19,024 nucleotides of DNA, taken from positions 1-19,024 of the forward strand of contig JAFGCN010000022.1 of assembly GCA_016932615.1 (NCBI GenBank), in the 5' to 3' direction. The notes below the pieces were generated by a model, which saw nothing but the letters and a program-made list of their open reading frames with translations, was not told the DNA's origin and did not search any database. Every line of letters starts with the position of its first letter. The first letter of the stretch is position 1. This document shows, one piece after another, positions 1-6,352 of this stretch. The stretch is from Candidatus Aenigmatarchaeota archaeon. Lineage in GTDB: Archaea > Aenigmatarchaeota > Aenigmatarchaeia > QMZS01. Position numbers and translations under genes: made by a program.

Positions 1-122
1 CAGTAAAAAAGAAGCCCGTGGCAAAGAAAGTGGCGGCAGTCAGGTCAAAGGTTGCTAAGAAAACTTCCGCAGCAAAAAAAACAGTTAAGAAAGTTGTTAA
101 AAAAGCAGTTAAAAGAAAGTAA
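1..122 (+). CDS. C-terminal end of a lysine/alanine-rich protein (partial)
   Basis: An open frame enters from the left edge (first whole codon at 3) and stops at TAA 120-122. The 39 visible residues are almost only Lys, Ala and Val with a few Arg/Ser/Thr, ending in KKVVKKAVKRK. This is a disordered, strongly basic tail of the kind found on nucleic-acid-binding proteins (histone H1-like, HU with a tail, some ribosomal proteins). The globular part lies outside the window, so the protein cannot be named. A similar tail ends the gene at 17984-18451. Basic composition and the T-rich tract right after the stop support a real gene end. Confidence 0.6.
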   Translation, partial: VKKKPVAKKVAAVRSKVAKKTSAAKKTVKKVVKKAVKRK

Positions 123-124
123 AT

Positions 125-150
125 CGTTTTCTTTTTTTGAGATTTTTATT
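125..150 (+). terminator. T-rich terminator of the upstream lysine-rich gene
   Basis: Directly after the TAA at 122 the plus strand has several T runs (TTTT, TTTTTTT, TTTTT) within about 25 bases, with no strong hairpin. Archaeal RNA polymerase terminates at such U-tracts, so this is a plausible terminator. It lies in the gap between two convergent genes. Confidence 0.45.
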
Positions 151-227
151 TCATTCTTGTTTACCATAAGGCATGCAAGCCCGTATCGAAAGTGCAGATG
201 GATGGCCATTGCTAAAGAGGTGAAAAA

Positions 228-264
228 TCAATTACAAAAACAAAATCCTGCTACTAAGAGCAGG
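228..264 (-). terminator. Hairpin plus T-tract terminator of the pilin-like gene
   Basis: On the minus strand a 6-bp stem CCTGCT/AGCAGG (247-252 with 259-264, six-base loop) overlaps the stop codon of the pilin-like gene. It is followed by ATTTTGTTTTTG and further T-rich sequence. The arrangement looks like an intrinsic terminator at the exact end of the gene. Confidence 0.5.
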
Positions 265-679
265 AACAAGTGCCTTCAGCAGTGACCGTACAACTCTTTG
301 TTGAATCAAAGCAGGTGCATGTAGCAGAAGTGCCCGTGCCCCGGATTGTGCAGTCAAAACTGCTGCTGCTCTGGCAAACCGCACAAACCTTAACGCAAGC
401 GTTATTATCAAGCGGGCTTATCCCCATCTGGTTGCATATATCCCTAAGAGACACCTGCTGGTTTCCAACTCTTGCCGTAGCATCTCCTACCTTGCTGGAA
501 TCGCAGTTATAAACTGTGCTTAGTATGGAACAGGCCTCACTGGATGCAGTCTGAAGCTGCGTCTTGTCTATATTCTTTCCGGCGCCTGAAAAGAAGGCCG
601 CCATCATAAGGAGGACAAAGATCGCAAGCGCTATCACTATTACAGAATTCACTGGCAATTCAACACCCTTGAACTTCAT
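254..679 (-). CDS. Cys-rich secreted protein with class III (type IV pilin-like) signal peptide
   Basis: 141 residues. The N-terminus (MKFKG then VELPVNS) followed by a hydrophobic helix at about residues 8-30 has the form of an archaeal class III signal peptide: short basic leader, cleavage after Gly by a prepilin peptidase, then the assembly helix. The remaining ~110 residues are polar, rich in Ser/Thr, and contain 12 cysteines, none in the leader or helix. The C-terminal part has CTCF, SC and CSC spacings that suggest a disulphide-stapled extracellular domain. It is therefore probably a minor pilin or surface-anchored protein; no specific family was recognised. It starts 27 bp from the divergent gatD, with a TATA-like AAATATAAAT (minus strand, about 691-700) roughly 18 bases upstream of its ATG. 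A structured terminator follows its stop. Confidence 0.7.
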   Translation of the reverse strand: MKFKGVELPVNSVIVIALAIFVLLMMAAFFSGAGKNIDKTQLQTASSEACSILSTVYNCDSSKVGDATARVGNQQVSLRDICNQMGISPLDNNACVKVCAVCQSSSSFDCTIRGTGTSATCTCFDSTKSCTVTAEGTCSCS

Positions 680-706
680 AATTAAACCAACTATTTATAT
701 TTACTA

Positions 707-1993
707 ATGGAAAGGCCAAAAGAAGGGGATTTAGTCATAATCGAGAAAAATGGCCAGAAATGGGAAGGCCAGGTACTGCCTGGGCAAGGCCCAGCCATAA
801 CGCTGAAGCTTAAAAGCGGCTACAACGTGGGCCTTGAGCTGGACAAGGGCACAAAAGTCACTAAAACCGGGGAAGTCGAAACGGTAAGACACAAACCCGT
901 CGGATTCAAGCAGGAGTTTGACAAAAATAAGCCCCTCGTCTCCATTCTTTCGGCAGGAGGGACTATTGCCTCCTCAATTGACTATTCTACCGGCGCAATA
1001 TCCGCCACATACTCTGCCGATGACCTTGTAAGGTCAGTCCCGGAAATCTCAAACTTTGCAAACATCCGGACAGGAAAAATCTTTGACGAAATGAGCGAAA
1101 ACCTGTCCCCCAGCGACTGGAGAACCATTGCCCGGTCCGTTTTCGAAGAAATACGCCAGAAGGAAATCGCCGGCGCAATCGTCACTCACGGAACGGACAC
1201 ACTCTCGTTTACCTCATCAGCCCTCTCATTTATGCTAAGAAACCTCAATAAGCCAGTAATTCTGACCTATGCCCAAAAAAGCTCAGACCGGGGCTCAACT
1301 GACTCCGCAATGAACCTTATATGCTCAGCAGTTGCAGCAACTACCGACATCGCAGAAGTGGTCACCGTCGGCCACGGCACAATAAGCGACGATTTCTGCC
1401 TCATAAACCGGGGAAACAAGGTCCGAAAGATGCATTCATCCCAGAGAAACACGTTCAGGCCGATAAATACCCTTCCTATTGCAAAGGCCTGGCCTGACGG
1501 AAAAGTTGAATTCGTGGGAAATTACAAAAAGAAAAGCATGGCTGAAGGAGAGCCCTACCTTGCAGACAAACTGGAAGAAAAGGTGGCAATCATCAAATTC
1601 TACCCCGGGCTTGACCCTGCAATTATCGACTGGTACATAGACCGGAAGTACAAAGGGATTATCATCGAGGGAACCGGCCTGGGCCACGTGGCAATGGAGA
1701 AAAGGGGAAGTCTGCTTCCTTCAATCGAAAGGGCGCTTGAATCAAAAATAATCGTCGGAATGACCACCCAGACCATATACGGGAGCGTAAACGCTTACGT
1801 TTACTCTAACCTCAGGCGCCTGTCTGAACGTGGAGTAGTCTATCTCATGGATATGACAACAGAAGCGGCATATGCAAAACTTATGTGGGTTTTGGGCCAG
1901 ACTCAAAATGAAAAGGAGGCAAAAGAGATGATGCTTAAAAATATTGCCGGAGAATTCAACCCGCGCCTGCAGCCGGAGCTTTTCCTCTACTAA
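707..1993 (+). CDS. gatD: Glutamyl-tRNA(Gln) amidotransferase subunit D
   Basis: 428 residues, the usual GatD size. Residues 1-75 form the small beta-barrel N-terminal domain of GatD; residues 76-420 form an L-asparaginase-type domain. Visible active-site elements are GGTIAS (84-89, nucleophile Thr86), THGTDT (160-165) and YAQKSSDRGSTD (188-199). GatD releases ammonia from glutamine (or asparagine), and its partner GatE uses it to convert Glu-tRNA(Gln) to Gln-tRNA(Gln) in the cytoplasm. The N-terminal domain separates GatD from plain asparaginases. The partner gatE, which is adjacent in some archaea, is not in this window. The ATG has no Shine-Dalgarno; a TAATTAAA box about 24 bases upstream, lying in the start of the divergent pilin-like gene, could serve a leaderless transcript. 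The hydrolase gene follows after 20 bp. Confidence 0.95.
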   Translation: MERPKEGDLVIIEKNGQKWEGQVLPGQGPAITLKLKSGYNVGLELDKGTKVTKTGEVETVRHKPVGFKQEFDKNKPLVSILSAGGTIASSIDYSTGAISATYSADDLVRSVPEISNFANIRTGKIFDEMSENLSPSDWRTIARSVFEEIRQKEIAGAIVTHGTDTLSFTSSALSFMLRNLNKPVILTYAQKSSDRGSTDSAMNLICSAVAATTDIAEVVTVGHGTISDDFCLINRGNKVRKMHSSQRNTFRPINTLPIAKAWPDGKVEFVGNYKKKSMAEGEPYLADKLEEKVAIIKFYPGLDPAIIDWYIDRKYKGIIIEGTGLGHVAMEKRGSLLPSIERALESKIIVGMTTQTIYGSVNAYVYSNLRRLSERGVVYLMDMTTEAAYAKLMWVLGQTQNEKEAKEMMLKNIAGEFNPRLQPELFLY

Positions 1994-2013
1994 GGGCATA
2001 CCTGAATAAGTTT

Positions 2014-2943
2014 ATGAAAAGCCAAAAATACACCCTAAACCTAACCGAATTCCGATGTTCTGACGGAGTCATCCTCCCAGGGCTTTTGTATGAGCCAAAG
2101 AGGAAAACCAAAAAGGCAGCAATATATCTTCACGGAAACGGCAGTTCCTCAGTTTTTTACTCGGTAGCAAGAATGAATATTCTTGCTGAAGAACTTGCTA
2201 AAATAAACATTGCTTTCTTTCCCTTCAACAACCGGGGCGCCCAGTACCTCCATAAAAACACTGTCAAAGGAAATCCTGAAATGAAAGAAATAAAATCAGG
2301 CACCGCTTACGAGCTGATAGATGATTGCATAAAAGATATTGAGGGGGCAATAAAAAAACTCATCGGACGGGGCTACACGGAAATTTATCTGATTGGGCTC
2401 TCAACAGGGGCAAACAAAATTGTAGTCTACAACCTGCATCGGCCAAAAAACAAAGTGAAGGGCTACATTCTCCTGAGCGGAGGTGATGATACGGGAATCT
2501 ACTATTCACAGCTAGGAAGAAAAAAATTCTGCGCGCTTCTCGAAAAATGCAAAAAGAAAATCGGGGAAGGCAGAGGAGAAAGGTTGATTGGCACGGGCCT
2601 GAGCGAGATTCCCATGTCCTACAATTCAATCTTTGACACGATCAACCCAGACGGAAATTACAACACATTCCCCTTCTATGAGCAGATGAGTGGGCTAAAA
2701 CTCTCCAAGAAACAACTGTTTGTGGAATTTGGGGCGATAAAAAAGCCAATGCTTATTGTATACGGAGAAAAGGACGAGTACTGCTACGGAAACGCAACTC
2801 TGTGCGCCGGCATTCTGCTTGAAAAATCAGGAAACCCAAAAAAACACACGCTCAATATCATAAGAAACGCTGACCACGGCTTTCGGGGAAAAGAAAAAGA
2901 GCTCTCAAACATAATCTGCAGATGGCTTAGCGCTCAAAAATAA
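2014..2943 (+). CDS. Alpha/beta hydrolase (DUF1749-like)
   Basis: 309 residues with a complete alpha/beta-hydrolase layout. The oxyanion strand is YLHGNGSSS (about 39-46), the nucleophile elbow is GLSTG with Ser130, the likely acid is Asp254 in YGEKDEYC, and the likely catalytic base is His288 in NADHGF. It should hydrolyse an ester, thioester or amide; the substrate cannot be read from the sequence. The overall pattern (NNRG after strand 3, then a long insertion before the last strands) resembles DUF1749-type serine hydrolases, but this is from memory. No signal peptide or membrane segment is seen, so it is cytoplasmic. The 20-bp gap to gatD suggests cotranscription, although nothing links the functions. 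It converges on the MscS gene with a 41-bp gap. Confidence 0.8.
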   Translation: MKSQKYTLNLTEFRCSDGVILPGLLYEPKRKTKKAAIYLHGNGSSSVFYSVARMNILAEELAKINIAFFPFNNRGAQYLHKNTVKGNPEMKEIKSGTAYELIDDCIKDIEGAIKKLIGRGYTEIYLIGLSTGANKIVVYNLHRPKNKVKGYILLSGGDDTGIYYSQLGRKKFCALLEKCKKKIGEGRGERLIGTGLSEIPMSYNSIFDTINPDGNYNTFPFYEQMSGLKLSKKQLFVEFGAIKKPMLIVYGEKDEYCYGNATLCAGILLEKSGNPKKHTLNIIRNADHGFRGKEKELSNIICRWLSAQK

Positions 2944-2984
2944 GCTTAAGCTCAAAAAGAGGAACGAAAAAAACCTGGCCAAAA

Positions 2985-4100
2985 TCAGGCAAGCCCAATT
3001 TTCCTCTTGTCGAGTTCCCTTTTGATTGAAAGGTTAATCTCGTGCTGAACCGCCGTAAAGTCCTTGAATTTCGGGGACTTTATGAGGTAAGAGACTTCAA
3101 AGGTGGCAGAAACGCCCTTTATTGCCTTCAGGTAAGCCCTCTCGAACTCCACAAGCTTCATCTTCTCCATAAGCGCCTCAAGAATCTTTGGAAAATCAGC
3201 GAGCTGTTTTTCTGAGGTCTTGTAGGCAACCGAAAGGTCGAATATCACCCTTCGGCTTTCCATCTTCTTGTAATTTCTCACACGGCTATTTGTAAGGTCC
3301 CTGTTCGAGACGATAAGCTCATCACCCTGGAGAGTTTCTATCCTTGTCGATTTTAGCCCAATCCTTTTCACAATGCCCATGTCATTTCCAATCGCTATAT
3401 GGTCACCAACACGGAAGGGCTTGTCAAAAGATATCGTAAAGAAGGCAAATATGTCCGCCAAGATGTTCTGCATGGCAAAGGCAATCGCAATTCCGCCGAT
3501 TCCAAGACCGGCAAGTACTGCCGAAACCTCATAGCCCCTGTTTTGAAGAAACAACAAAACAGCGATTATCCAGATAAAGACTTTAATAATCCGCCCAAAA
3601 AGGTCCGCAATCGAGGAGTCAAAGTCCTTGTCCTCTGCCATCTCCCGCCGGACATATTTCTGCAAGCTGTAGTCAATTACCTTGCTCACGCTCTGGACAG
3701 CGTAGTAGATTACAACCAGAGCAACCAGATAGCCAAAAATAGTGTCGGCAATCTCCGGAAGAGCCACAAATTGAAATGCAACGTAAAGGGAAAGCATCAA
3801 GTAAAACGGCCAGCCAAGAGATTCAAGGATGCTGACTGCAAAATCATCAATGTCTGTTCGTGTCCTCTTAGAAAGCCCCTTGAGCCGCCTGACGATAACC
3901 AGCTCAAAAAACTTCAGAAACAGCCAGGTAAAGAGAAATGCCAGGATGGCAAGGCCATACTCTGCATAAATCTCCCCTGCGCCCAAGCTATATGCCCAAA
4001 CCGAAAGGTAGTCCTCCATAAGTGTAGCTAAGAAGAGGTAAAAATAGGCAAATATGGGTAAATTAGCCGCAAAAAGGCAAATTCGCCAAAAATAGCTCAT
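2985..4100 (-). CDS. MscS-family small-conductance mechanosensitive channel
   Basis: 371 residues. Hydrophobic segments lie near residues 10-27, 49-71, 97-114, 120-142 and 171-189. They are followed by the pore helix AVLAGLGIGGIAIAFAMQN (about 194-212), rich in Gly and Ala as in the MscS TM3. After it come the beta domain (FDKPFRVGDHIAI, GIVKRIGLKSTRIET, SNRDLTNSRVRNY) and a mixed alpha/beta C-terminal domain. MscS channels open under membrane tension and release solutes after hypo-osmotic shock. The start at 4100 is supported by a TATA-like TTTAAAA (minus strand, about 4125-4133) some 28 bases upstream. An internal ATG at 4019 would remove the first hydrophobic segment and is the alternative. 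The gene is divergent from the tRNA-Arg gene. Confidence 0.92.
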   Translation of the reverse strand: MSYFWRICLFAANLPIFAYFYLFLATLMEDYLSVWAYSLGAGEIYAEYGLAILAFLFTWLFLKFFELVIVRRLKGLSKRTRTDIDDFAVSILESLGWPFYLMLSLYVAFQFVALPEIADTIFGYLVALVVIYYAVQSVSKVIDYSLQKYVRREMAEDKDFDSSIADLFGRIIKVFIWIIAVLLFLQNRGYEVSAVLAGLGIGGIAIAFAMQNILADIFAFFTISFDKPFRVGDHIAIGNDMGIVKRIGLKSTRIETLQGDELIVSNRDLTNSRVRNYKKMESRRVIFDLSVAYKTSEKQLADFPKILEALMEKMKLVEFERAYLKAIKGVSATFEVSYLIKSPKFKDFTAVQHEINLSIKRELDKRKIGLA

Positions 4101-4124
4101 TTTACGCAGCGTTCGGCTTTTCTT

Positions 4125-4133
4125 TTTTTAAAG
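4125..4133. promoter_or_regulatory. Shared TATA-like box between MscS gene and tRNA-Arg
   Basis: TTTTTAAAG lies about 18 bases upstream of the tRNA 5' end (4147) on the plus strand and, read on the minus strand, about 28 bases upstream of the MscS ATG (4100). It is the only AT-rich box in the 46-bp divergent gap, so it probably serves one or both genes. Confidence 0.4.
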
Positions 4134-4146
4134 AGACCCTTCTTAT

Positions 4147-4310
4147 GGACCCGTAGCTCAGGTTGGATAGAGCGTTTGCCTCCTATGAAGCTTTTCTTTG
4201 CAAAAGAAAAGCTTCAGGACCAAAAGAAAGCAGATTCCGCTTCGCGAATAAGCTTTTGGAGGGTTTTTGGAGCAAGCAAAAGGTCGGCGGTTCAAATCCG
4301 CTCGGGTCCG
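4147..4310 (+). tRNA. tRNA-Arg (anticodon CCT), intron-containing
   Basis: All arms can be paired by eye. The acceptor stem GGACCCG (4147-4153) pairs perfectly with CGGGTCC (4303-4309), with discriminator G4310. The D stem is GCTC/GAGC (4156-4159 with 4170-4173) with the invariant GG in the loop. The anticodon stem is TTTGC (4175-4179) with GCAAA (4276-4280). The T stem is 4286-4290 with 4298-4302 and loop TTCAAAT. The anticodon loop, once the intron is removed, reads C-T-CCT-A-A, giving anticodon CCT, which decodes AGG. An 89-nt intron interrupts the gene between positions 37 and 38. The 3' CCA is not encoded. The GNAT gene starts 29 bp downstream. Confidence 0.93.
4186..4274 (+). other. tRNA intron with canonical bulge-helix-bulge and a 13-bp hairpin
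   Basis: The splice-site structure is canonical. A 4-bp central helix, CTCC (4180-4183) with GGAG (4269-4272), is flanked by three-base bulges TAT (4184-4186) and CAA (4273-4275). Cleavage at the usual bulge position gives exon ends at 4185 and 4275, the standard 37/38 site. Inside the intron is a perfect 13-bp hairpin (4187-4199 with 4203-4215, loop GCA). A second stem, CCAAAAG/CTTTTGG (4220-4226 with 4253-4259), encloses a smaller stem around CGC-TTC-GCG. The sequence TTTTGGAG occurs twice near the 3' splice site. Confidence 0.85.
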
Positions 4311-4339
4311 CAGTTTAATTATAGCTCTCCAAGAAAGTT

Positions 4340-4771
4340 ATGGTGCCCCGTCTACCCAAAACGAGACCTGCCAAGACCTCAGATTATGATTTCATACGTA
4401 CTCTGACCAAGGAGACACTATTTCCCTACATCTCAAAATACCACAAGATTGACAAAAAAGTGTTTGACAAAGGATTCAGAGAACGACTGAAGAGCCTTCA
4501 GATTCTGCTTGAAGAAGAAACGCCCATTGGAACGCTTCAGCTTTCAGAAAATGGAAGCGACCTGGAAGTGGTTGAGATTCTGATAAGCCCAATGTACCAG
4601 AAGAAGGGCCTTGGAAAGCAGATAATGTCCTACCTTGAAACGCTCGGCTACGAAAAGATATGCCTTGAAGTCTGGGACAACAACCCAGCAATTGATTTTT
4701 ACAGGACGTTGGGCTACAAGGAGGTCGGCAGCAAGAAGCACAAAATCTTTATGGAAAAGAGAATAGACTAA
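4340..4771 (+). CDS. GNAT-family N-acetyltransferase
   Basis: 143 residues, typical for a single GNAT domain. Motif A, the acetyl-CoA pyrophosphate loop, is seen as QKKGLG (87-92) after the strand VVEILISP. The C-terminal part NNPAIDFYRTLGY is the usual motif B helix with the conserved Asn and Tyr. The acceptor substrate (amine, peptide N-terminus or small molecule) cannot be deduced. The protein is cytoplasmic. A TTTAATTATAG box at 4314-4324 lies about 21 bases upstream of the ATG, immediately after the tRNA, so the gene may have its own leaderless promoter or be cotranscribed with the tRNA. The DUF6879-like gene follows after 62 bp. Confidence 0.88.
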   Translation: MVPRLPKTRPAKTSDYDFIRTLTKETLFPYISKYHKIDKKVFDKGFRERLKSLQILLEEETPIGTLQLSENGSDLEVVEILISPMYQKKGLGKQIMSYLETLGYEKICLEVWDNNPAIDFYRTLGYKEVGSKKHKIFMEKRID

Positions 4772-4810
4772 GTATGAAATACCCAACCGCAGCAAGCTAC
4801 GGGGCCTAAC

Positions 4811-4823
4811 TATTAACTTTAAA
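4811..4823 (+). promoter_or_regulatory. TATA-like box of the DUF6879-like gene
   Basis: TATTAACTTTAAA is centred about 18-20 bases upstream of the ATG at 4834, and no Shine-Dalgarno is present. This fits a leaderless or very short-leader transcript. Confidence 0.35.
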
Positions 4824-4833
4824 CCCACCAATT

Positions 4834-5385
4834 ATGGCTGAAAAAGCAAGCTTCGAGGAACTCTGGAATTCTGCCAGAAAGTCCATCTTCCGGCTCGAAA
4901 AGCTCCCCGCCTATAGCATACCTGAAGAAAAGCCCTCGATAGAATCCTGGAGGGCAGGAAAGCCCCAGGAAGATTCCGAAGATGAAAAATGGCTTGGCTT
5001 GCTGGACGCTGCAAAGCAAAAGGGCGTAAAAGTCCAGAGGGTGCGGCTATTCTCCTTACCGCTTTCCGAATACCTGAGGTATGAAATTGCCATCTGGCAG
5101 CTATCCTCCAAGCGGCGCGAGGAAATACATTTTCTAAGCCAGGAAGAGTACCAAAAAATCTCCCGGATTGCGGGAATCAGCCCTGGCGACTTCTGGCTGT
5201 TCGACGATACCCTTCTGTGGGTGATTGAGTACAACGGAGAGGGAGGATTCCTTGGAGGCACGCCTGTAACAGAAACCGAAACTGCCAGAAGATGCGCAGC
5301 ACTCAAATCAAAGTGCTTGGAAAAGTCTATTCCTATAAATGCCTTTTTGAAAACCCTACCGGCACATTGCCTGCCGGGGAATTGA
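4834..5385 (+). CDS. DUF6879-like protein
   Basis: 183 residues, soluble, no signal peptide. The order of conserved pieces matches what I recall of DUF6879: an N-terminal FEELWNSA....FRLE segment (7-22), a Trp-containing middle, RVRLFSLPLSEYLRYE (70-85), a helix ending in EEIHFLS, and DFWLFDD (119-125) followed by YNGEGGF. That family is familiar mainly from actinobacteria, often next to helix-turn-helix regulators, and its function is unknown. Here it stands alone, with a TATA-like box and its own start. Its last 53 bases overlap the 3' end of the convergent inositol-monophosphatase-like gene. The extra ~35 residues after the conserved part (two Cys, FLKTLPAH) may be non-conserved. Acquisition by horizontal transfer is possible but not demonstrated. 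Confidence 0.65.
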   Translation: MAEKASFEELWNSARKSIFRLEKLPAYSIPEEKPSIESWRAGKPQEDSEDEKWLGLLDAAKQKGVKVQRVRLFSLPLSEYLRYEIAIWQLSSKRREEIHFLSQEEYQKISRIAGISPGDFWLFDDTLLWVIEYNGEGGFLGGTPVTETETARRCAALKSKCLEKSIPINAFLKTLPAHCLPGN

Positions 5386-6163
5386 ATATCTCCAGCAACT
5401 CCTCGTGAAGAGATGCGCTTCTCGAAACAAGCATTGTCTGTTTAATGCCTTCCTCCCAGACAATCGGCTTTCCTTCAAGAGTCGAAAGCTTTGCTCCCGC
5501 CCTTTGGGCGATAATTGCACCGGCAAACTCGGAAAGCCGGGAAGGCAGTATCTCAAAGCAGGCATCATACTGCCCTAAAGAAATCTTTGCAGACTGAAGC
5601 ATCTGCCCATAATTGAACATCCTATACTTCGTGGGCAGGTTTCGCATTTTGTCAAGAAAGGCCTCAAGGCGGGGACCGCCTGCAGCCCACCCTGCAACAA
5701 CATACCTGCCCTCAATCATCTCAGGAAGCGCCATTTTCTCCCCATTCACATACGCATATTTCTCGTCGCAATGGTAAATGTCGCCTGTCGCAAGGTCGCC
5801 TACAAAGGAATAGCGCGGCACTCCGCCACTAGCTACAAACAGTCCAACCGCGCAAAAAGAAAGGTCCCCTCTCATGAAATTAATCGTGCCGTCAAGCGGA
5901 TCAGTAAAAACCTTGTCAGGACCTCCGCCGTTTATCCTAATGGCCCCGTCTGCCTCCTCAGAAATCAGGTCACTGGAAATTCCAGAGGTCTGTAGGGTGT
6001 TCAGAATAACCCCATGTGACACCAAATCCGCATCTGTATGAGGATTGAAACCGGTATCGAGGGTCTTTACCTGCTTAAGCTTTCTCAAAGCATCCATCGC
6101 CTGCCCGACACAGCGAAGCCCAATTTCGGTCCAGTCCGCCTTCAAAACAATAGCCCTAGGCAT
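5333..6163 (-). CDS. Inositol monophosphatase-family phosphatase
   Basis: 276 residues from the ATG at 6163; a TTG at 6178 would add five residues. The family's metal-binding signatures are present: HTDAD (42-46), ISEE (67-70) and TDPLDGTINF (87-96). The family dephosphorylates inositol phosphates, fructose-1,6-bisphosphate, PAP or similar substrates with Mg2+. The third metal-ligand site, normally a WDxAAG motif, reads RLSEFAGAIIAQRAG here (209-223), so the Asp is Ser211 with a Glu one residue later. Activity may be altered, or the Glu may substitute. The protein is cytoplasmic. Its 3' end overlaps the DUF6879-like gene by 53 bp tail to tail. A strong TTTATATA element (6280-6289 region, minus strand) lies about 120 bases upstream. 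Confidence 0.82.
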   Translation of the reverse strand: MPRAIVLKADWTEIGLRCVGQAMDALRKLKQVKTLDTGFNPHTDADLVSHGVILNTLQTSGISSDLISEEADGAIRINGGGPDKVFTDPLDGTINFMRGDLSFCAVGLFVASGGVPRYSFVGDLATGDIYHCDEKYAYVNGEKMALPEMIEGRYVVAGWAAGGPRLEAFLDKMRNLPTKYRMFNYGQMLQSAKISLGQYDACFEILPSRLSEFAGAIIAQRAGAKLSTLEGKPIVWEEGIKQTMLVSRSASLHEELLEIFNSPAGNVPVGFSKRHL

Positions 6164-6224
6164 GGTACCCAACACCAATTAATCTGCAGCTAACATGAAA
6201 AAGACCTGCCAAAATACTCAGAAA

Positions 6225-6244
6225 ATCAGATGCAAACATCTGAT
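6225..6244. repeat. Perfect 8-bp inverted repeat (hairpin) upstream of the phosphatase gene
   Basis: ATCAGATG (6225-6232), loop CAAA, CATCTGAT (6237-6244). It lies between the TATA element at about 6280 and the phosphatase start at 6163, so it could be in the phosphatase 5' leader or act as an operator. No T-tract follows on either strand, so it is not a typical terminator. Confidence 0.5.
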
Positions 6245-6277
6245 CCCTACTAAACACCATAACCATAAACGCATCCT

Positions 6278-6290
6278 CCAATATATAAAG
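6278..6290. promoter_or_regulatory. Strong TATA element between phosphatase and Pelota genes
   Basis: CCAATATATAAAG on the plus strand reads CTTTATATATTGG on the minus strand, containing TTTATATA, the archaeal TATA consensus. It could start the minus-strand phosphatase transcript (leader about 95 bases, including the hairpin at 6225-6244). It could also start the plus-strand Pelota transcript (leader about 40 bases). Orientation cannot be settled from sequence. Confidence 0.45.
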
Positions 6291-6352
6291 AATGACTTGC
6301 ACAAGATTCAGGTCAACAATCCGCTACTTCTCAATAAGTCCAGTGCAATATT

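Noticed and set aside
52-285. 77-residue open frame on the plus strand
   Set aside because: It overlaps the lysine-rich gene end in another frame, runs through the T-rich terminator and into the antisense of the pilin-like gene.
3399-4031. 210-residue open frame on the plus strand
   Set aside because: It is fully antisense to the clear MscS channel gene and its translation is low-quality, basic and without domain features.
4176-4406. Open frame beginning inside the tRNA-Arg gene
   Set aside because: It spans tRNA exon and intron and overlaps the GNAT start; the ATG at 4185-4187 straddles the 5' splice site of the tRNA.
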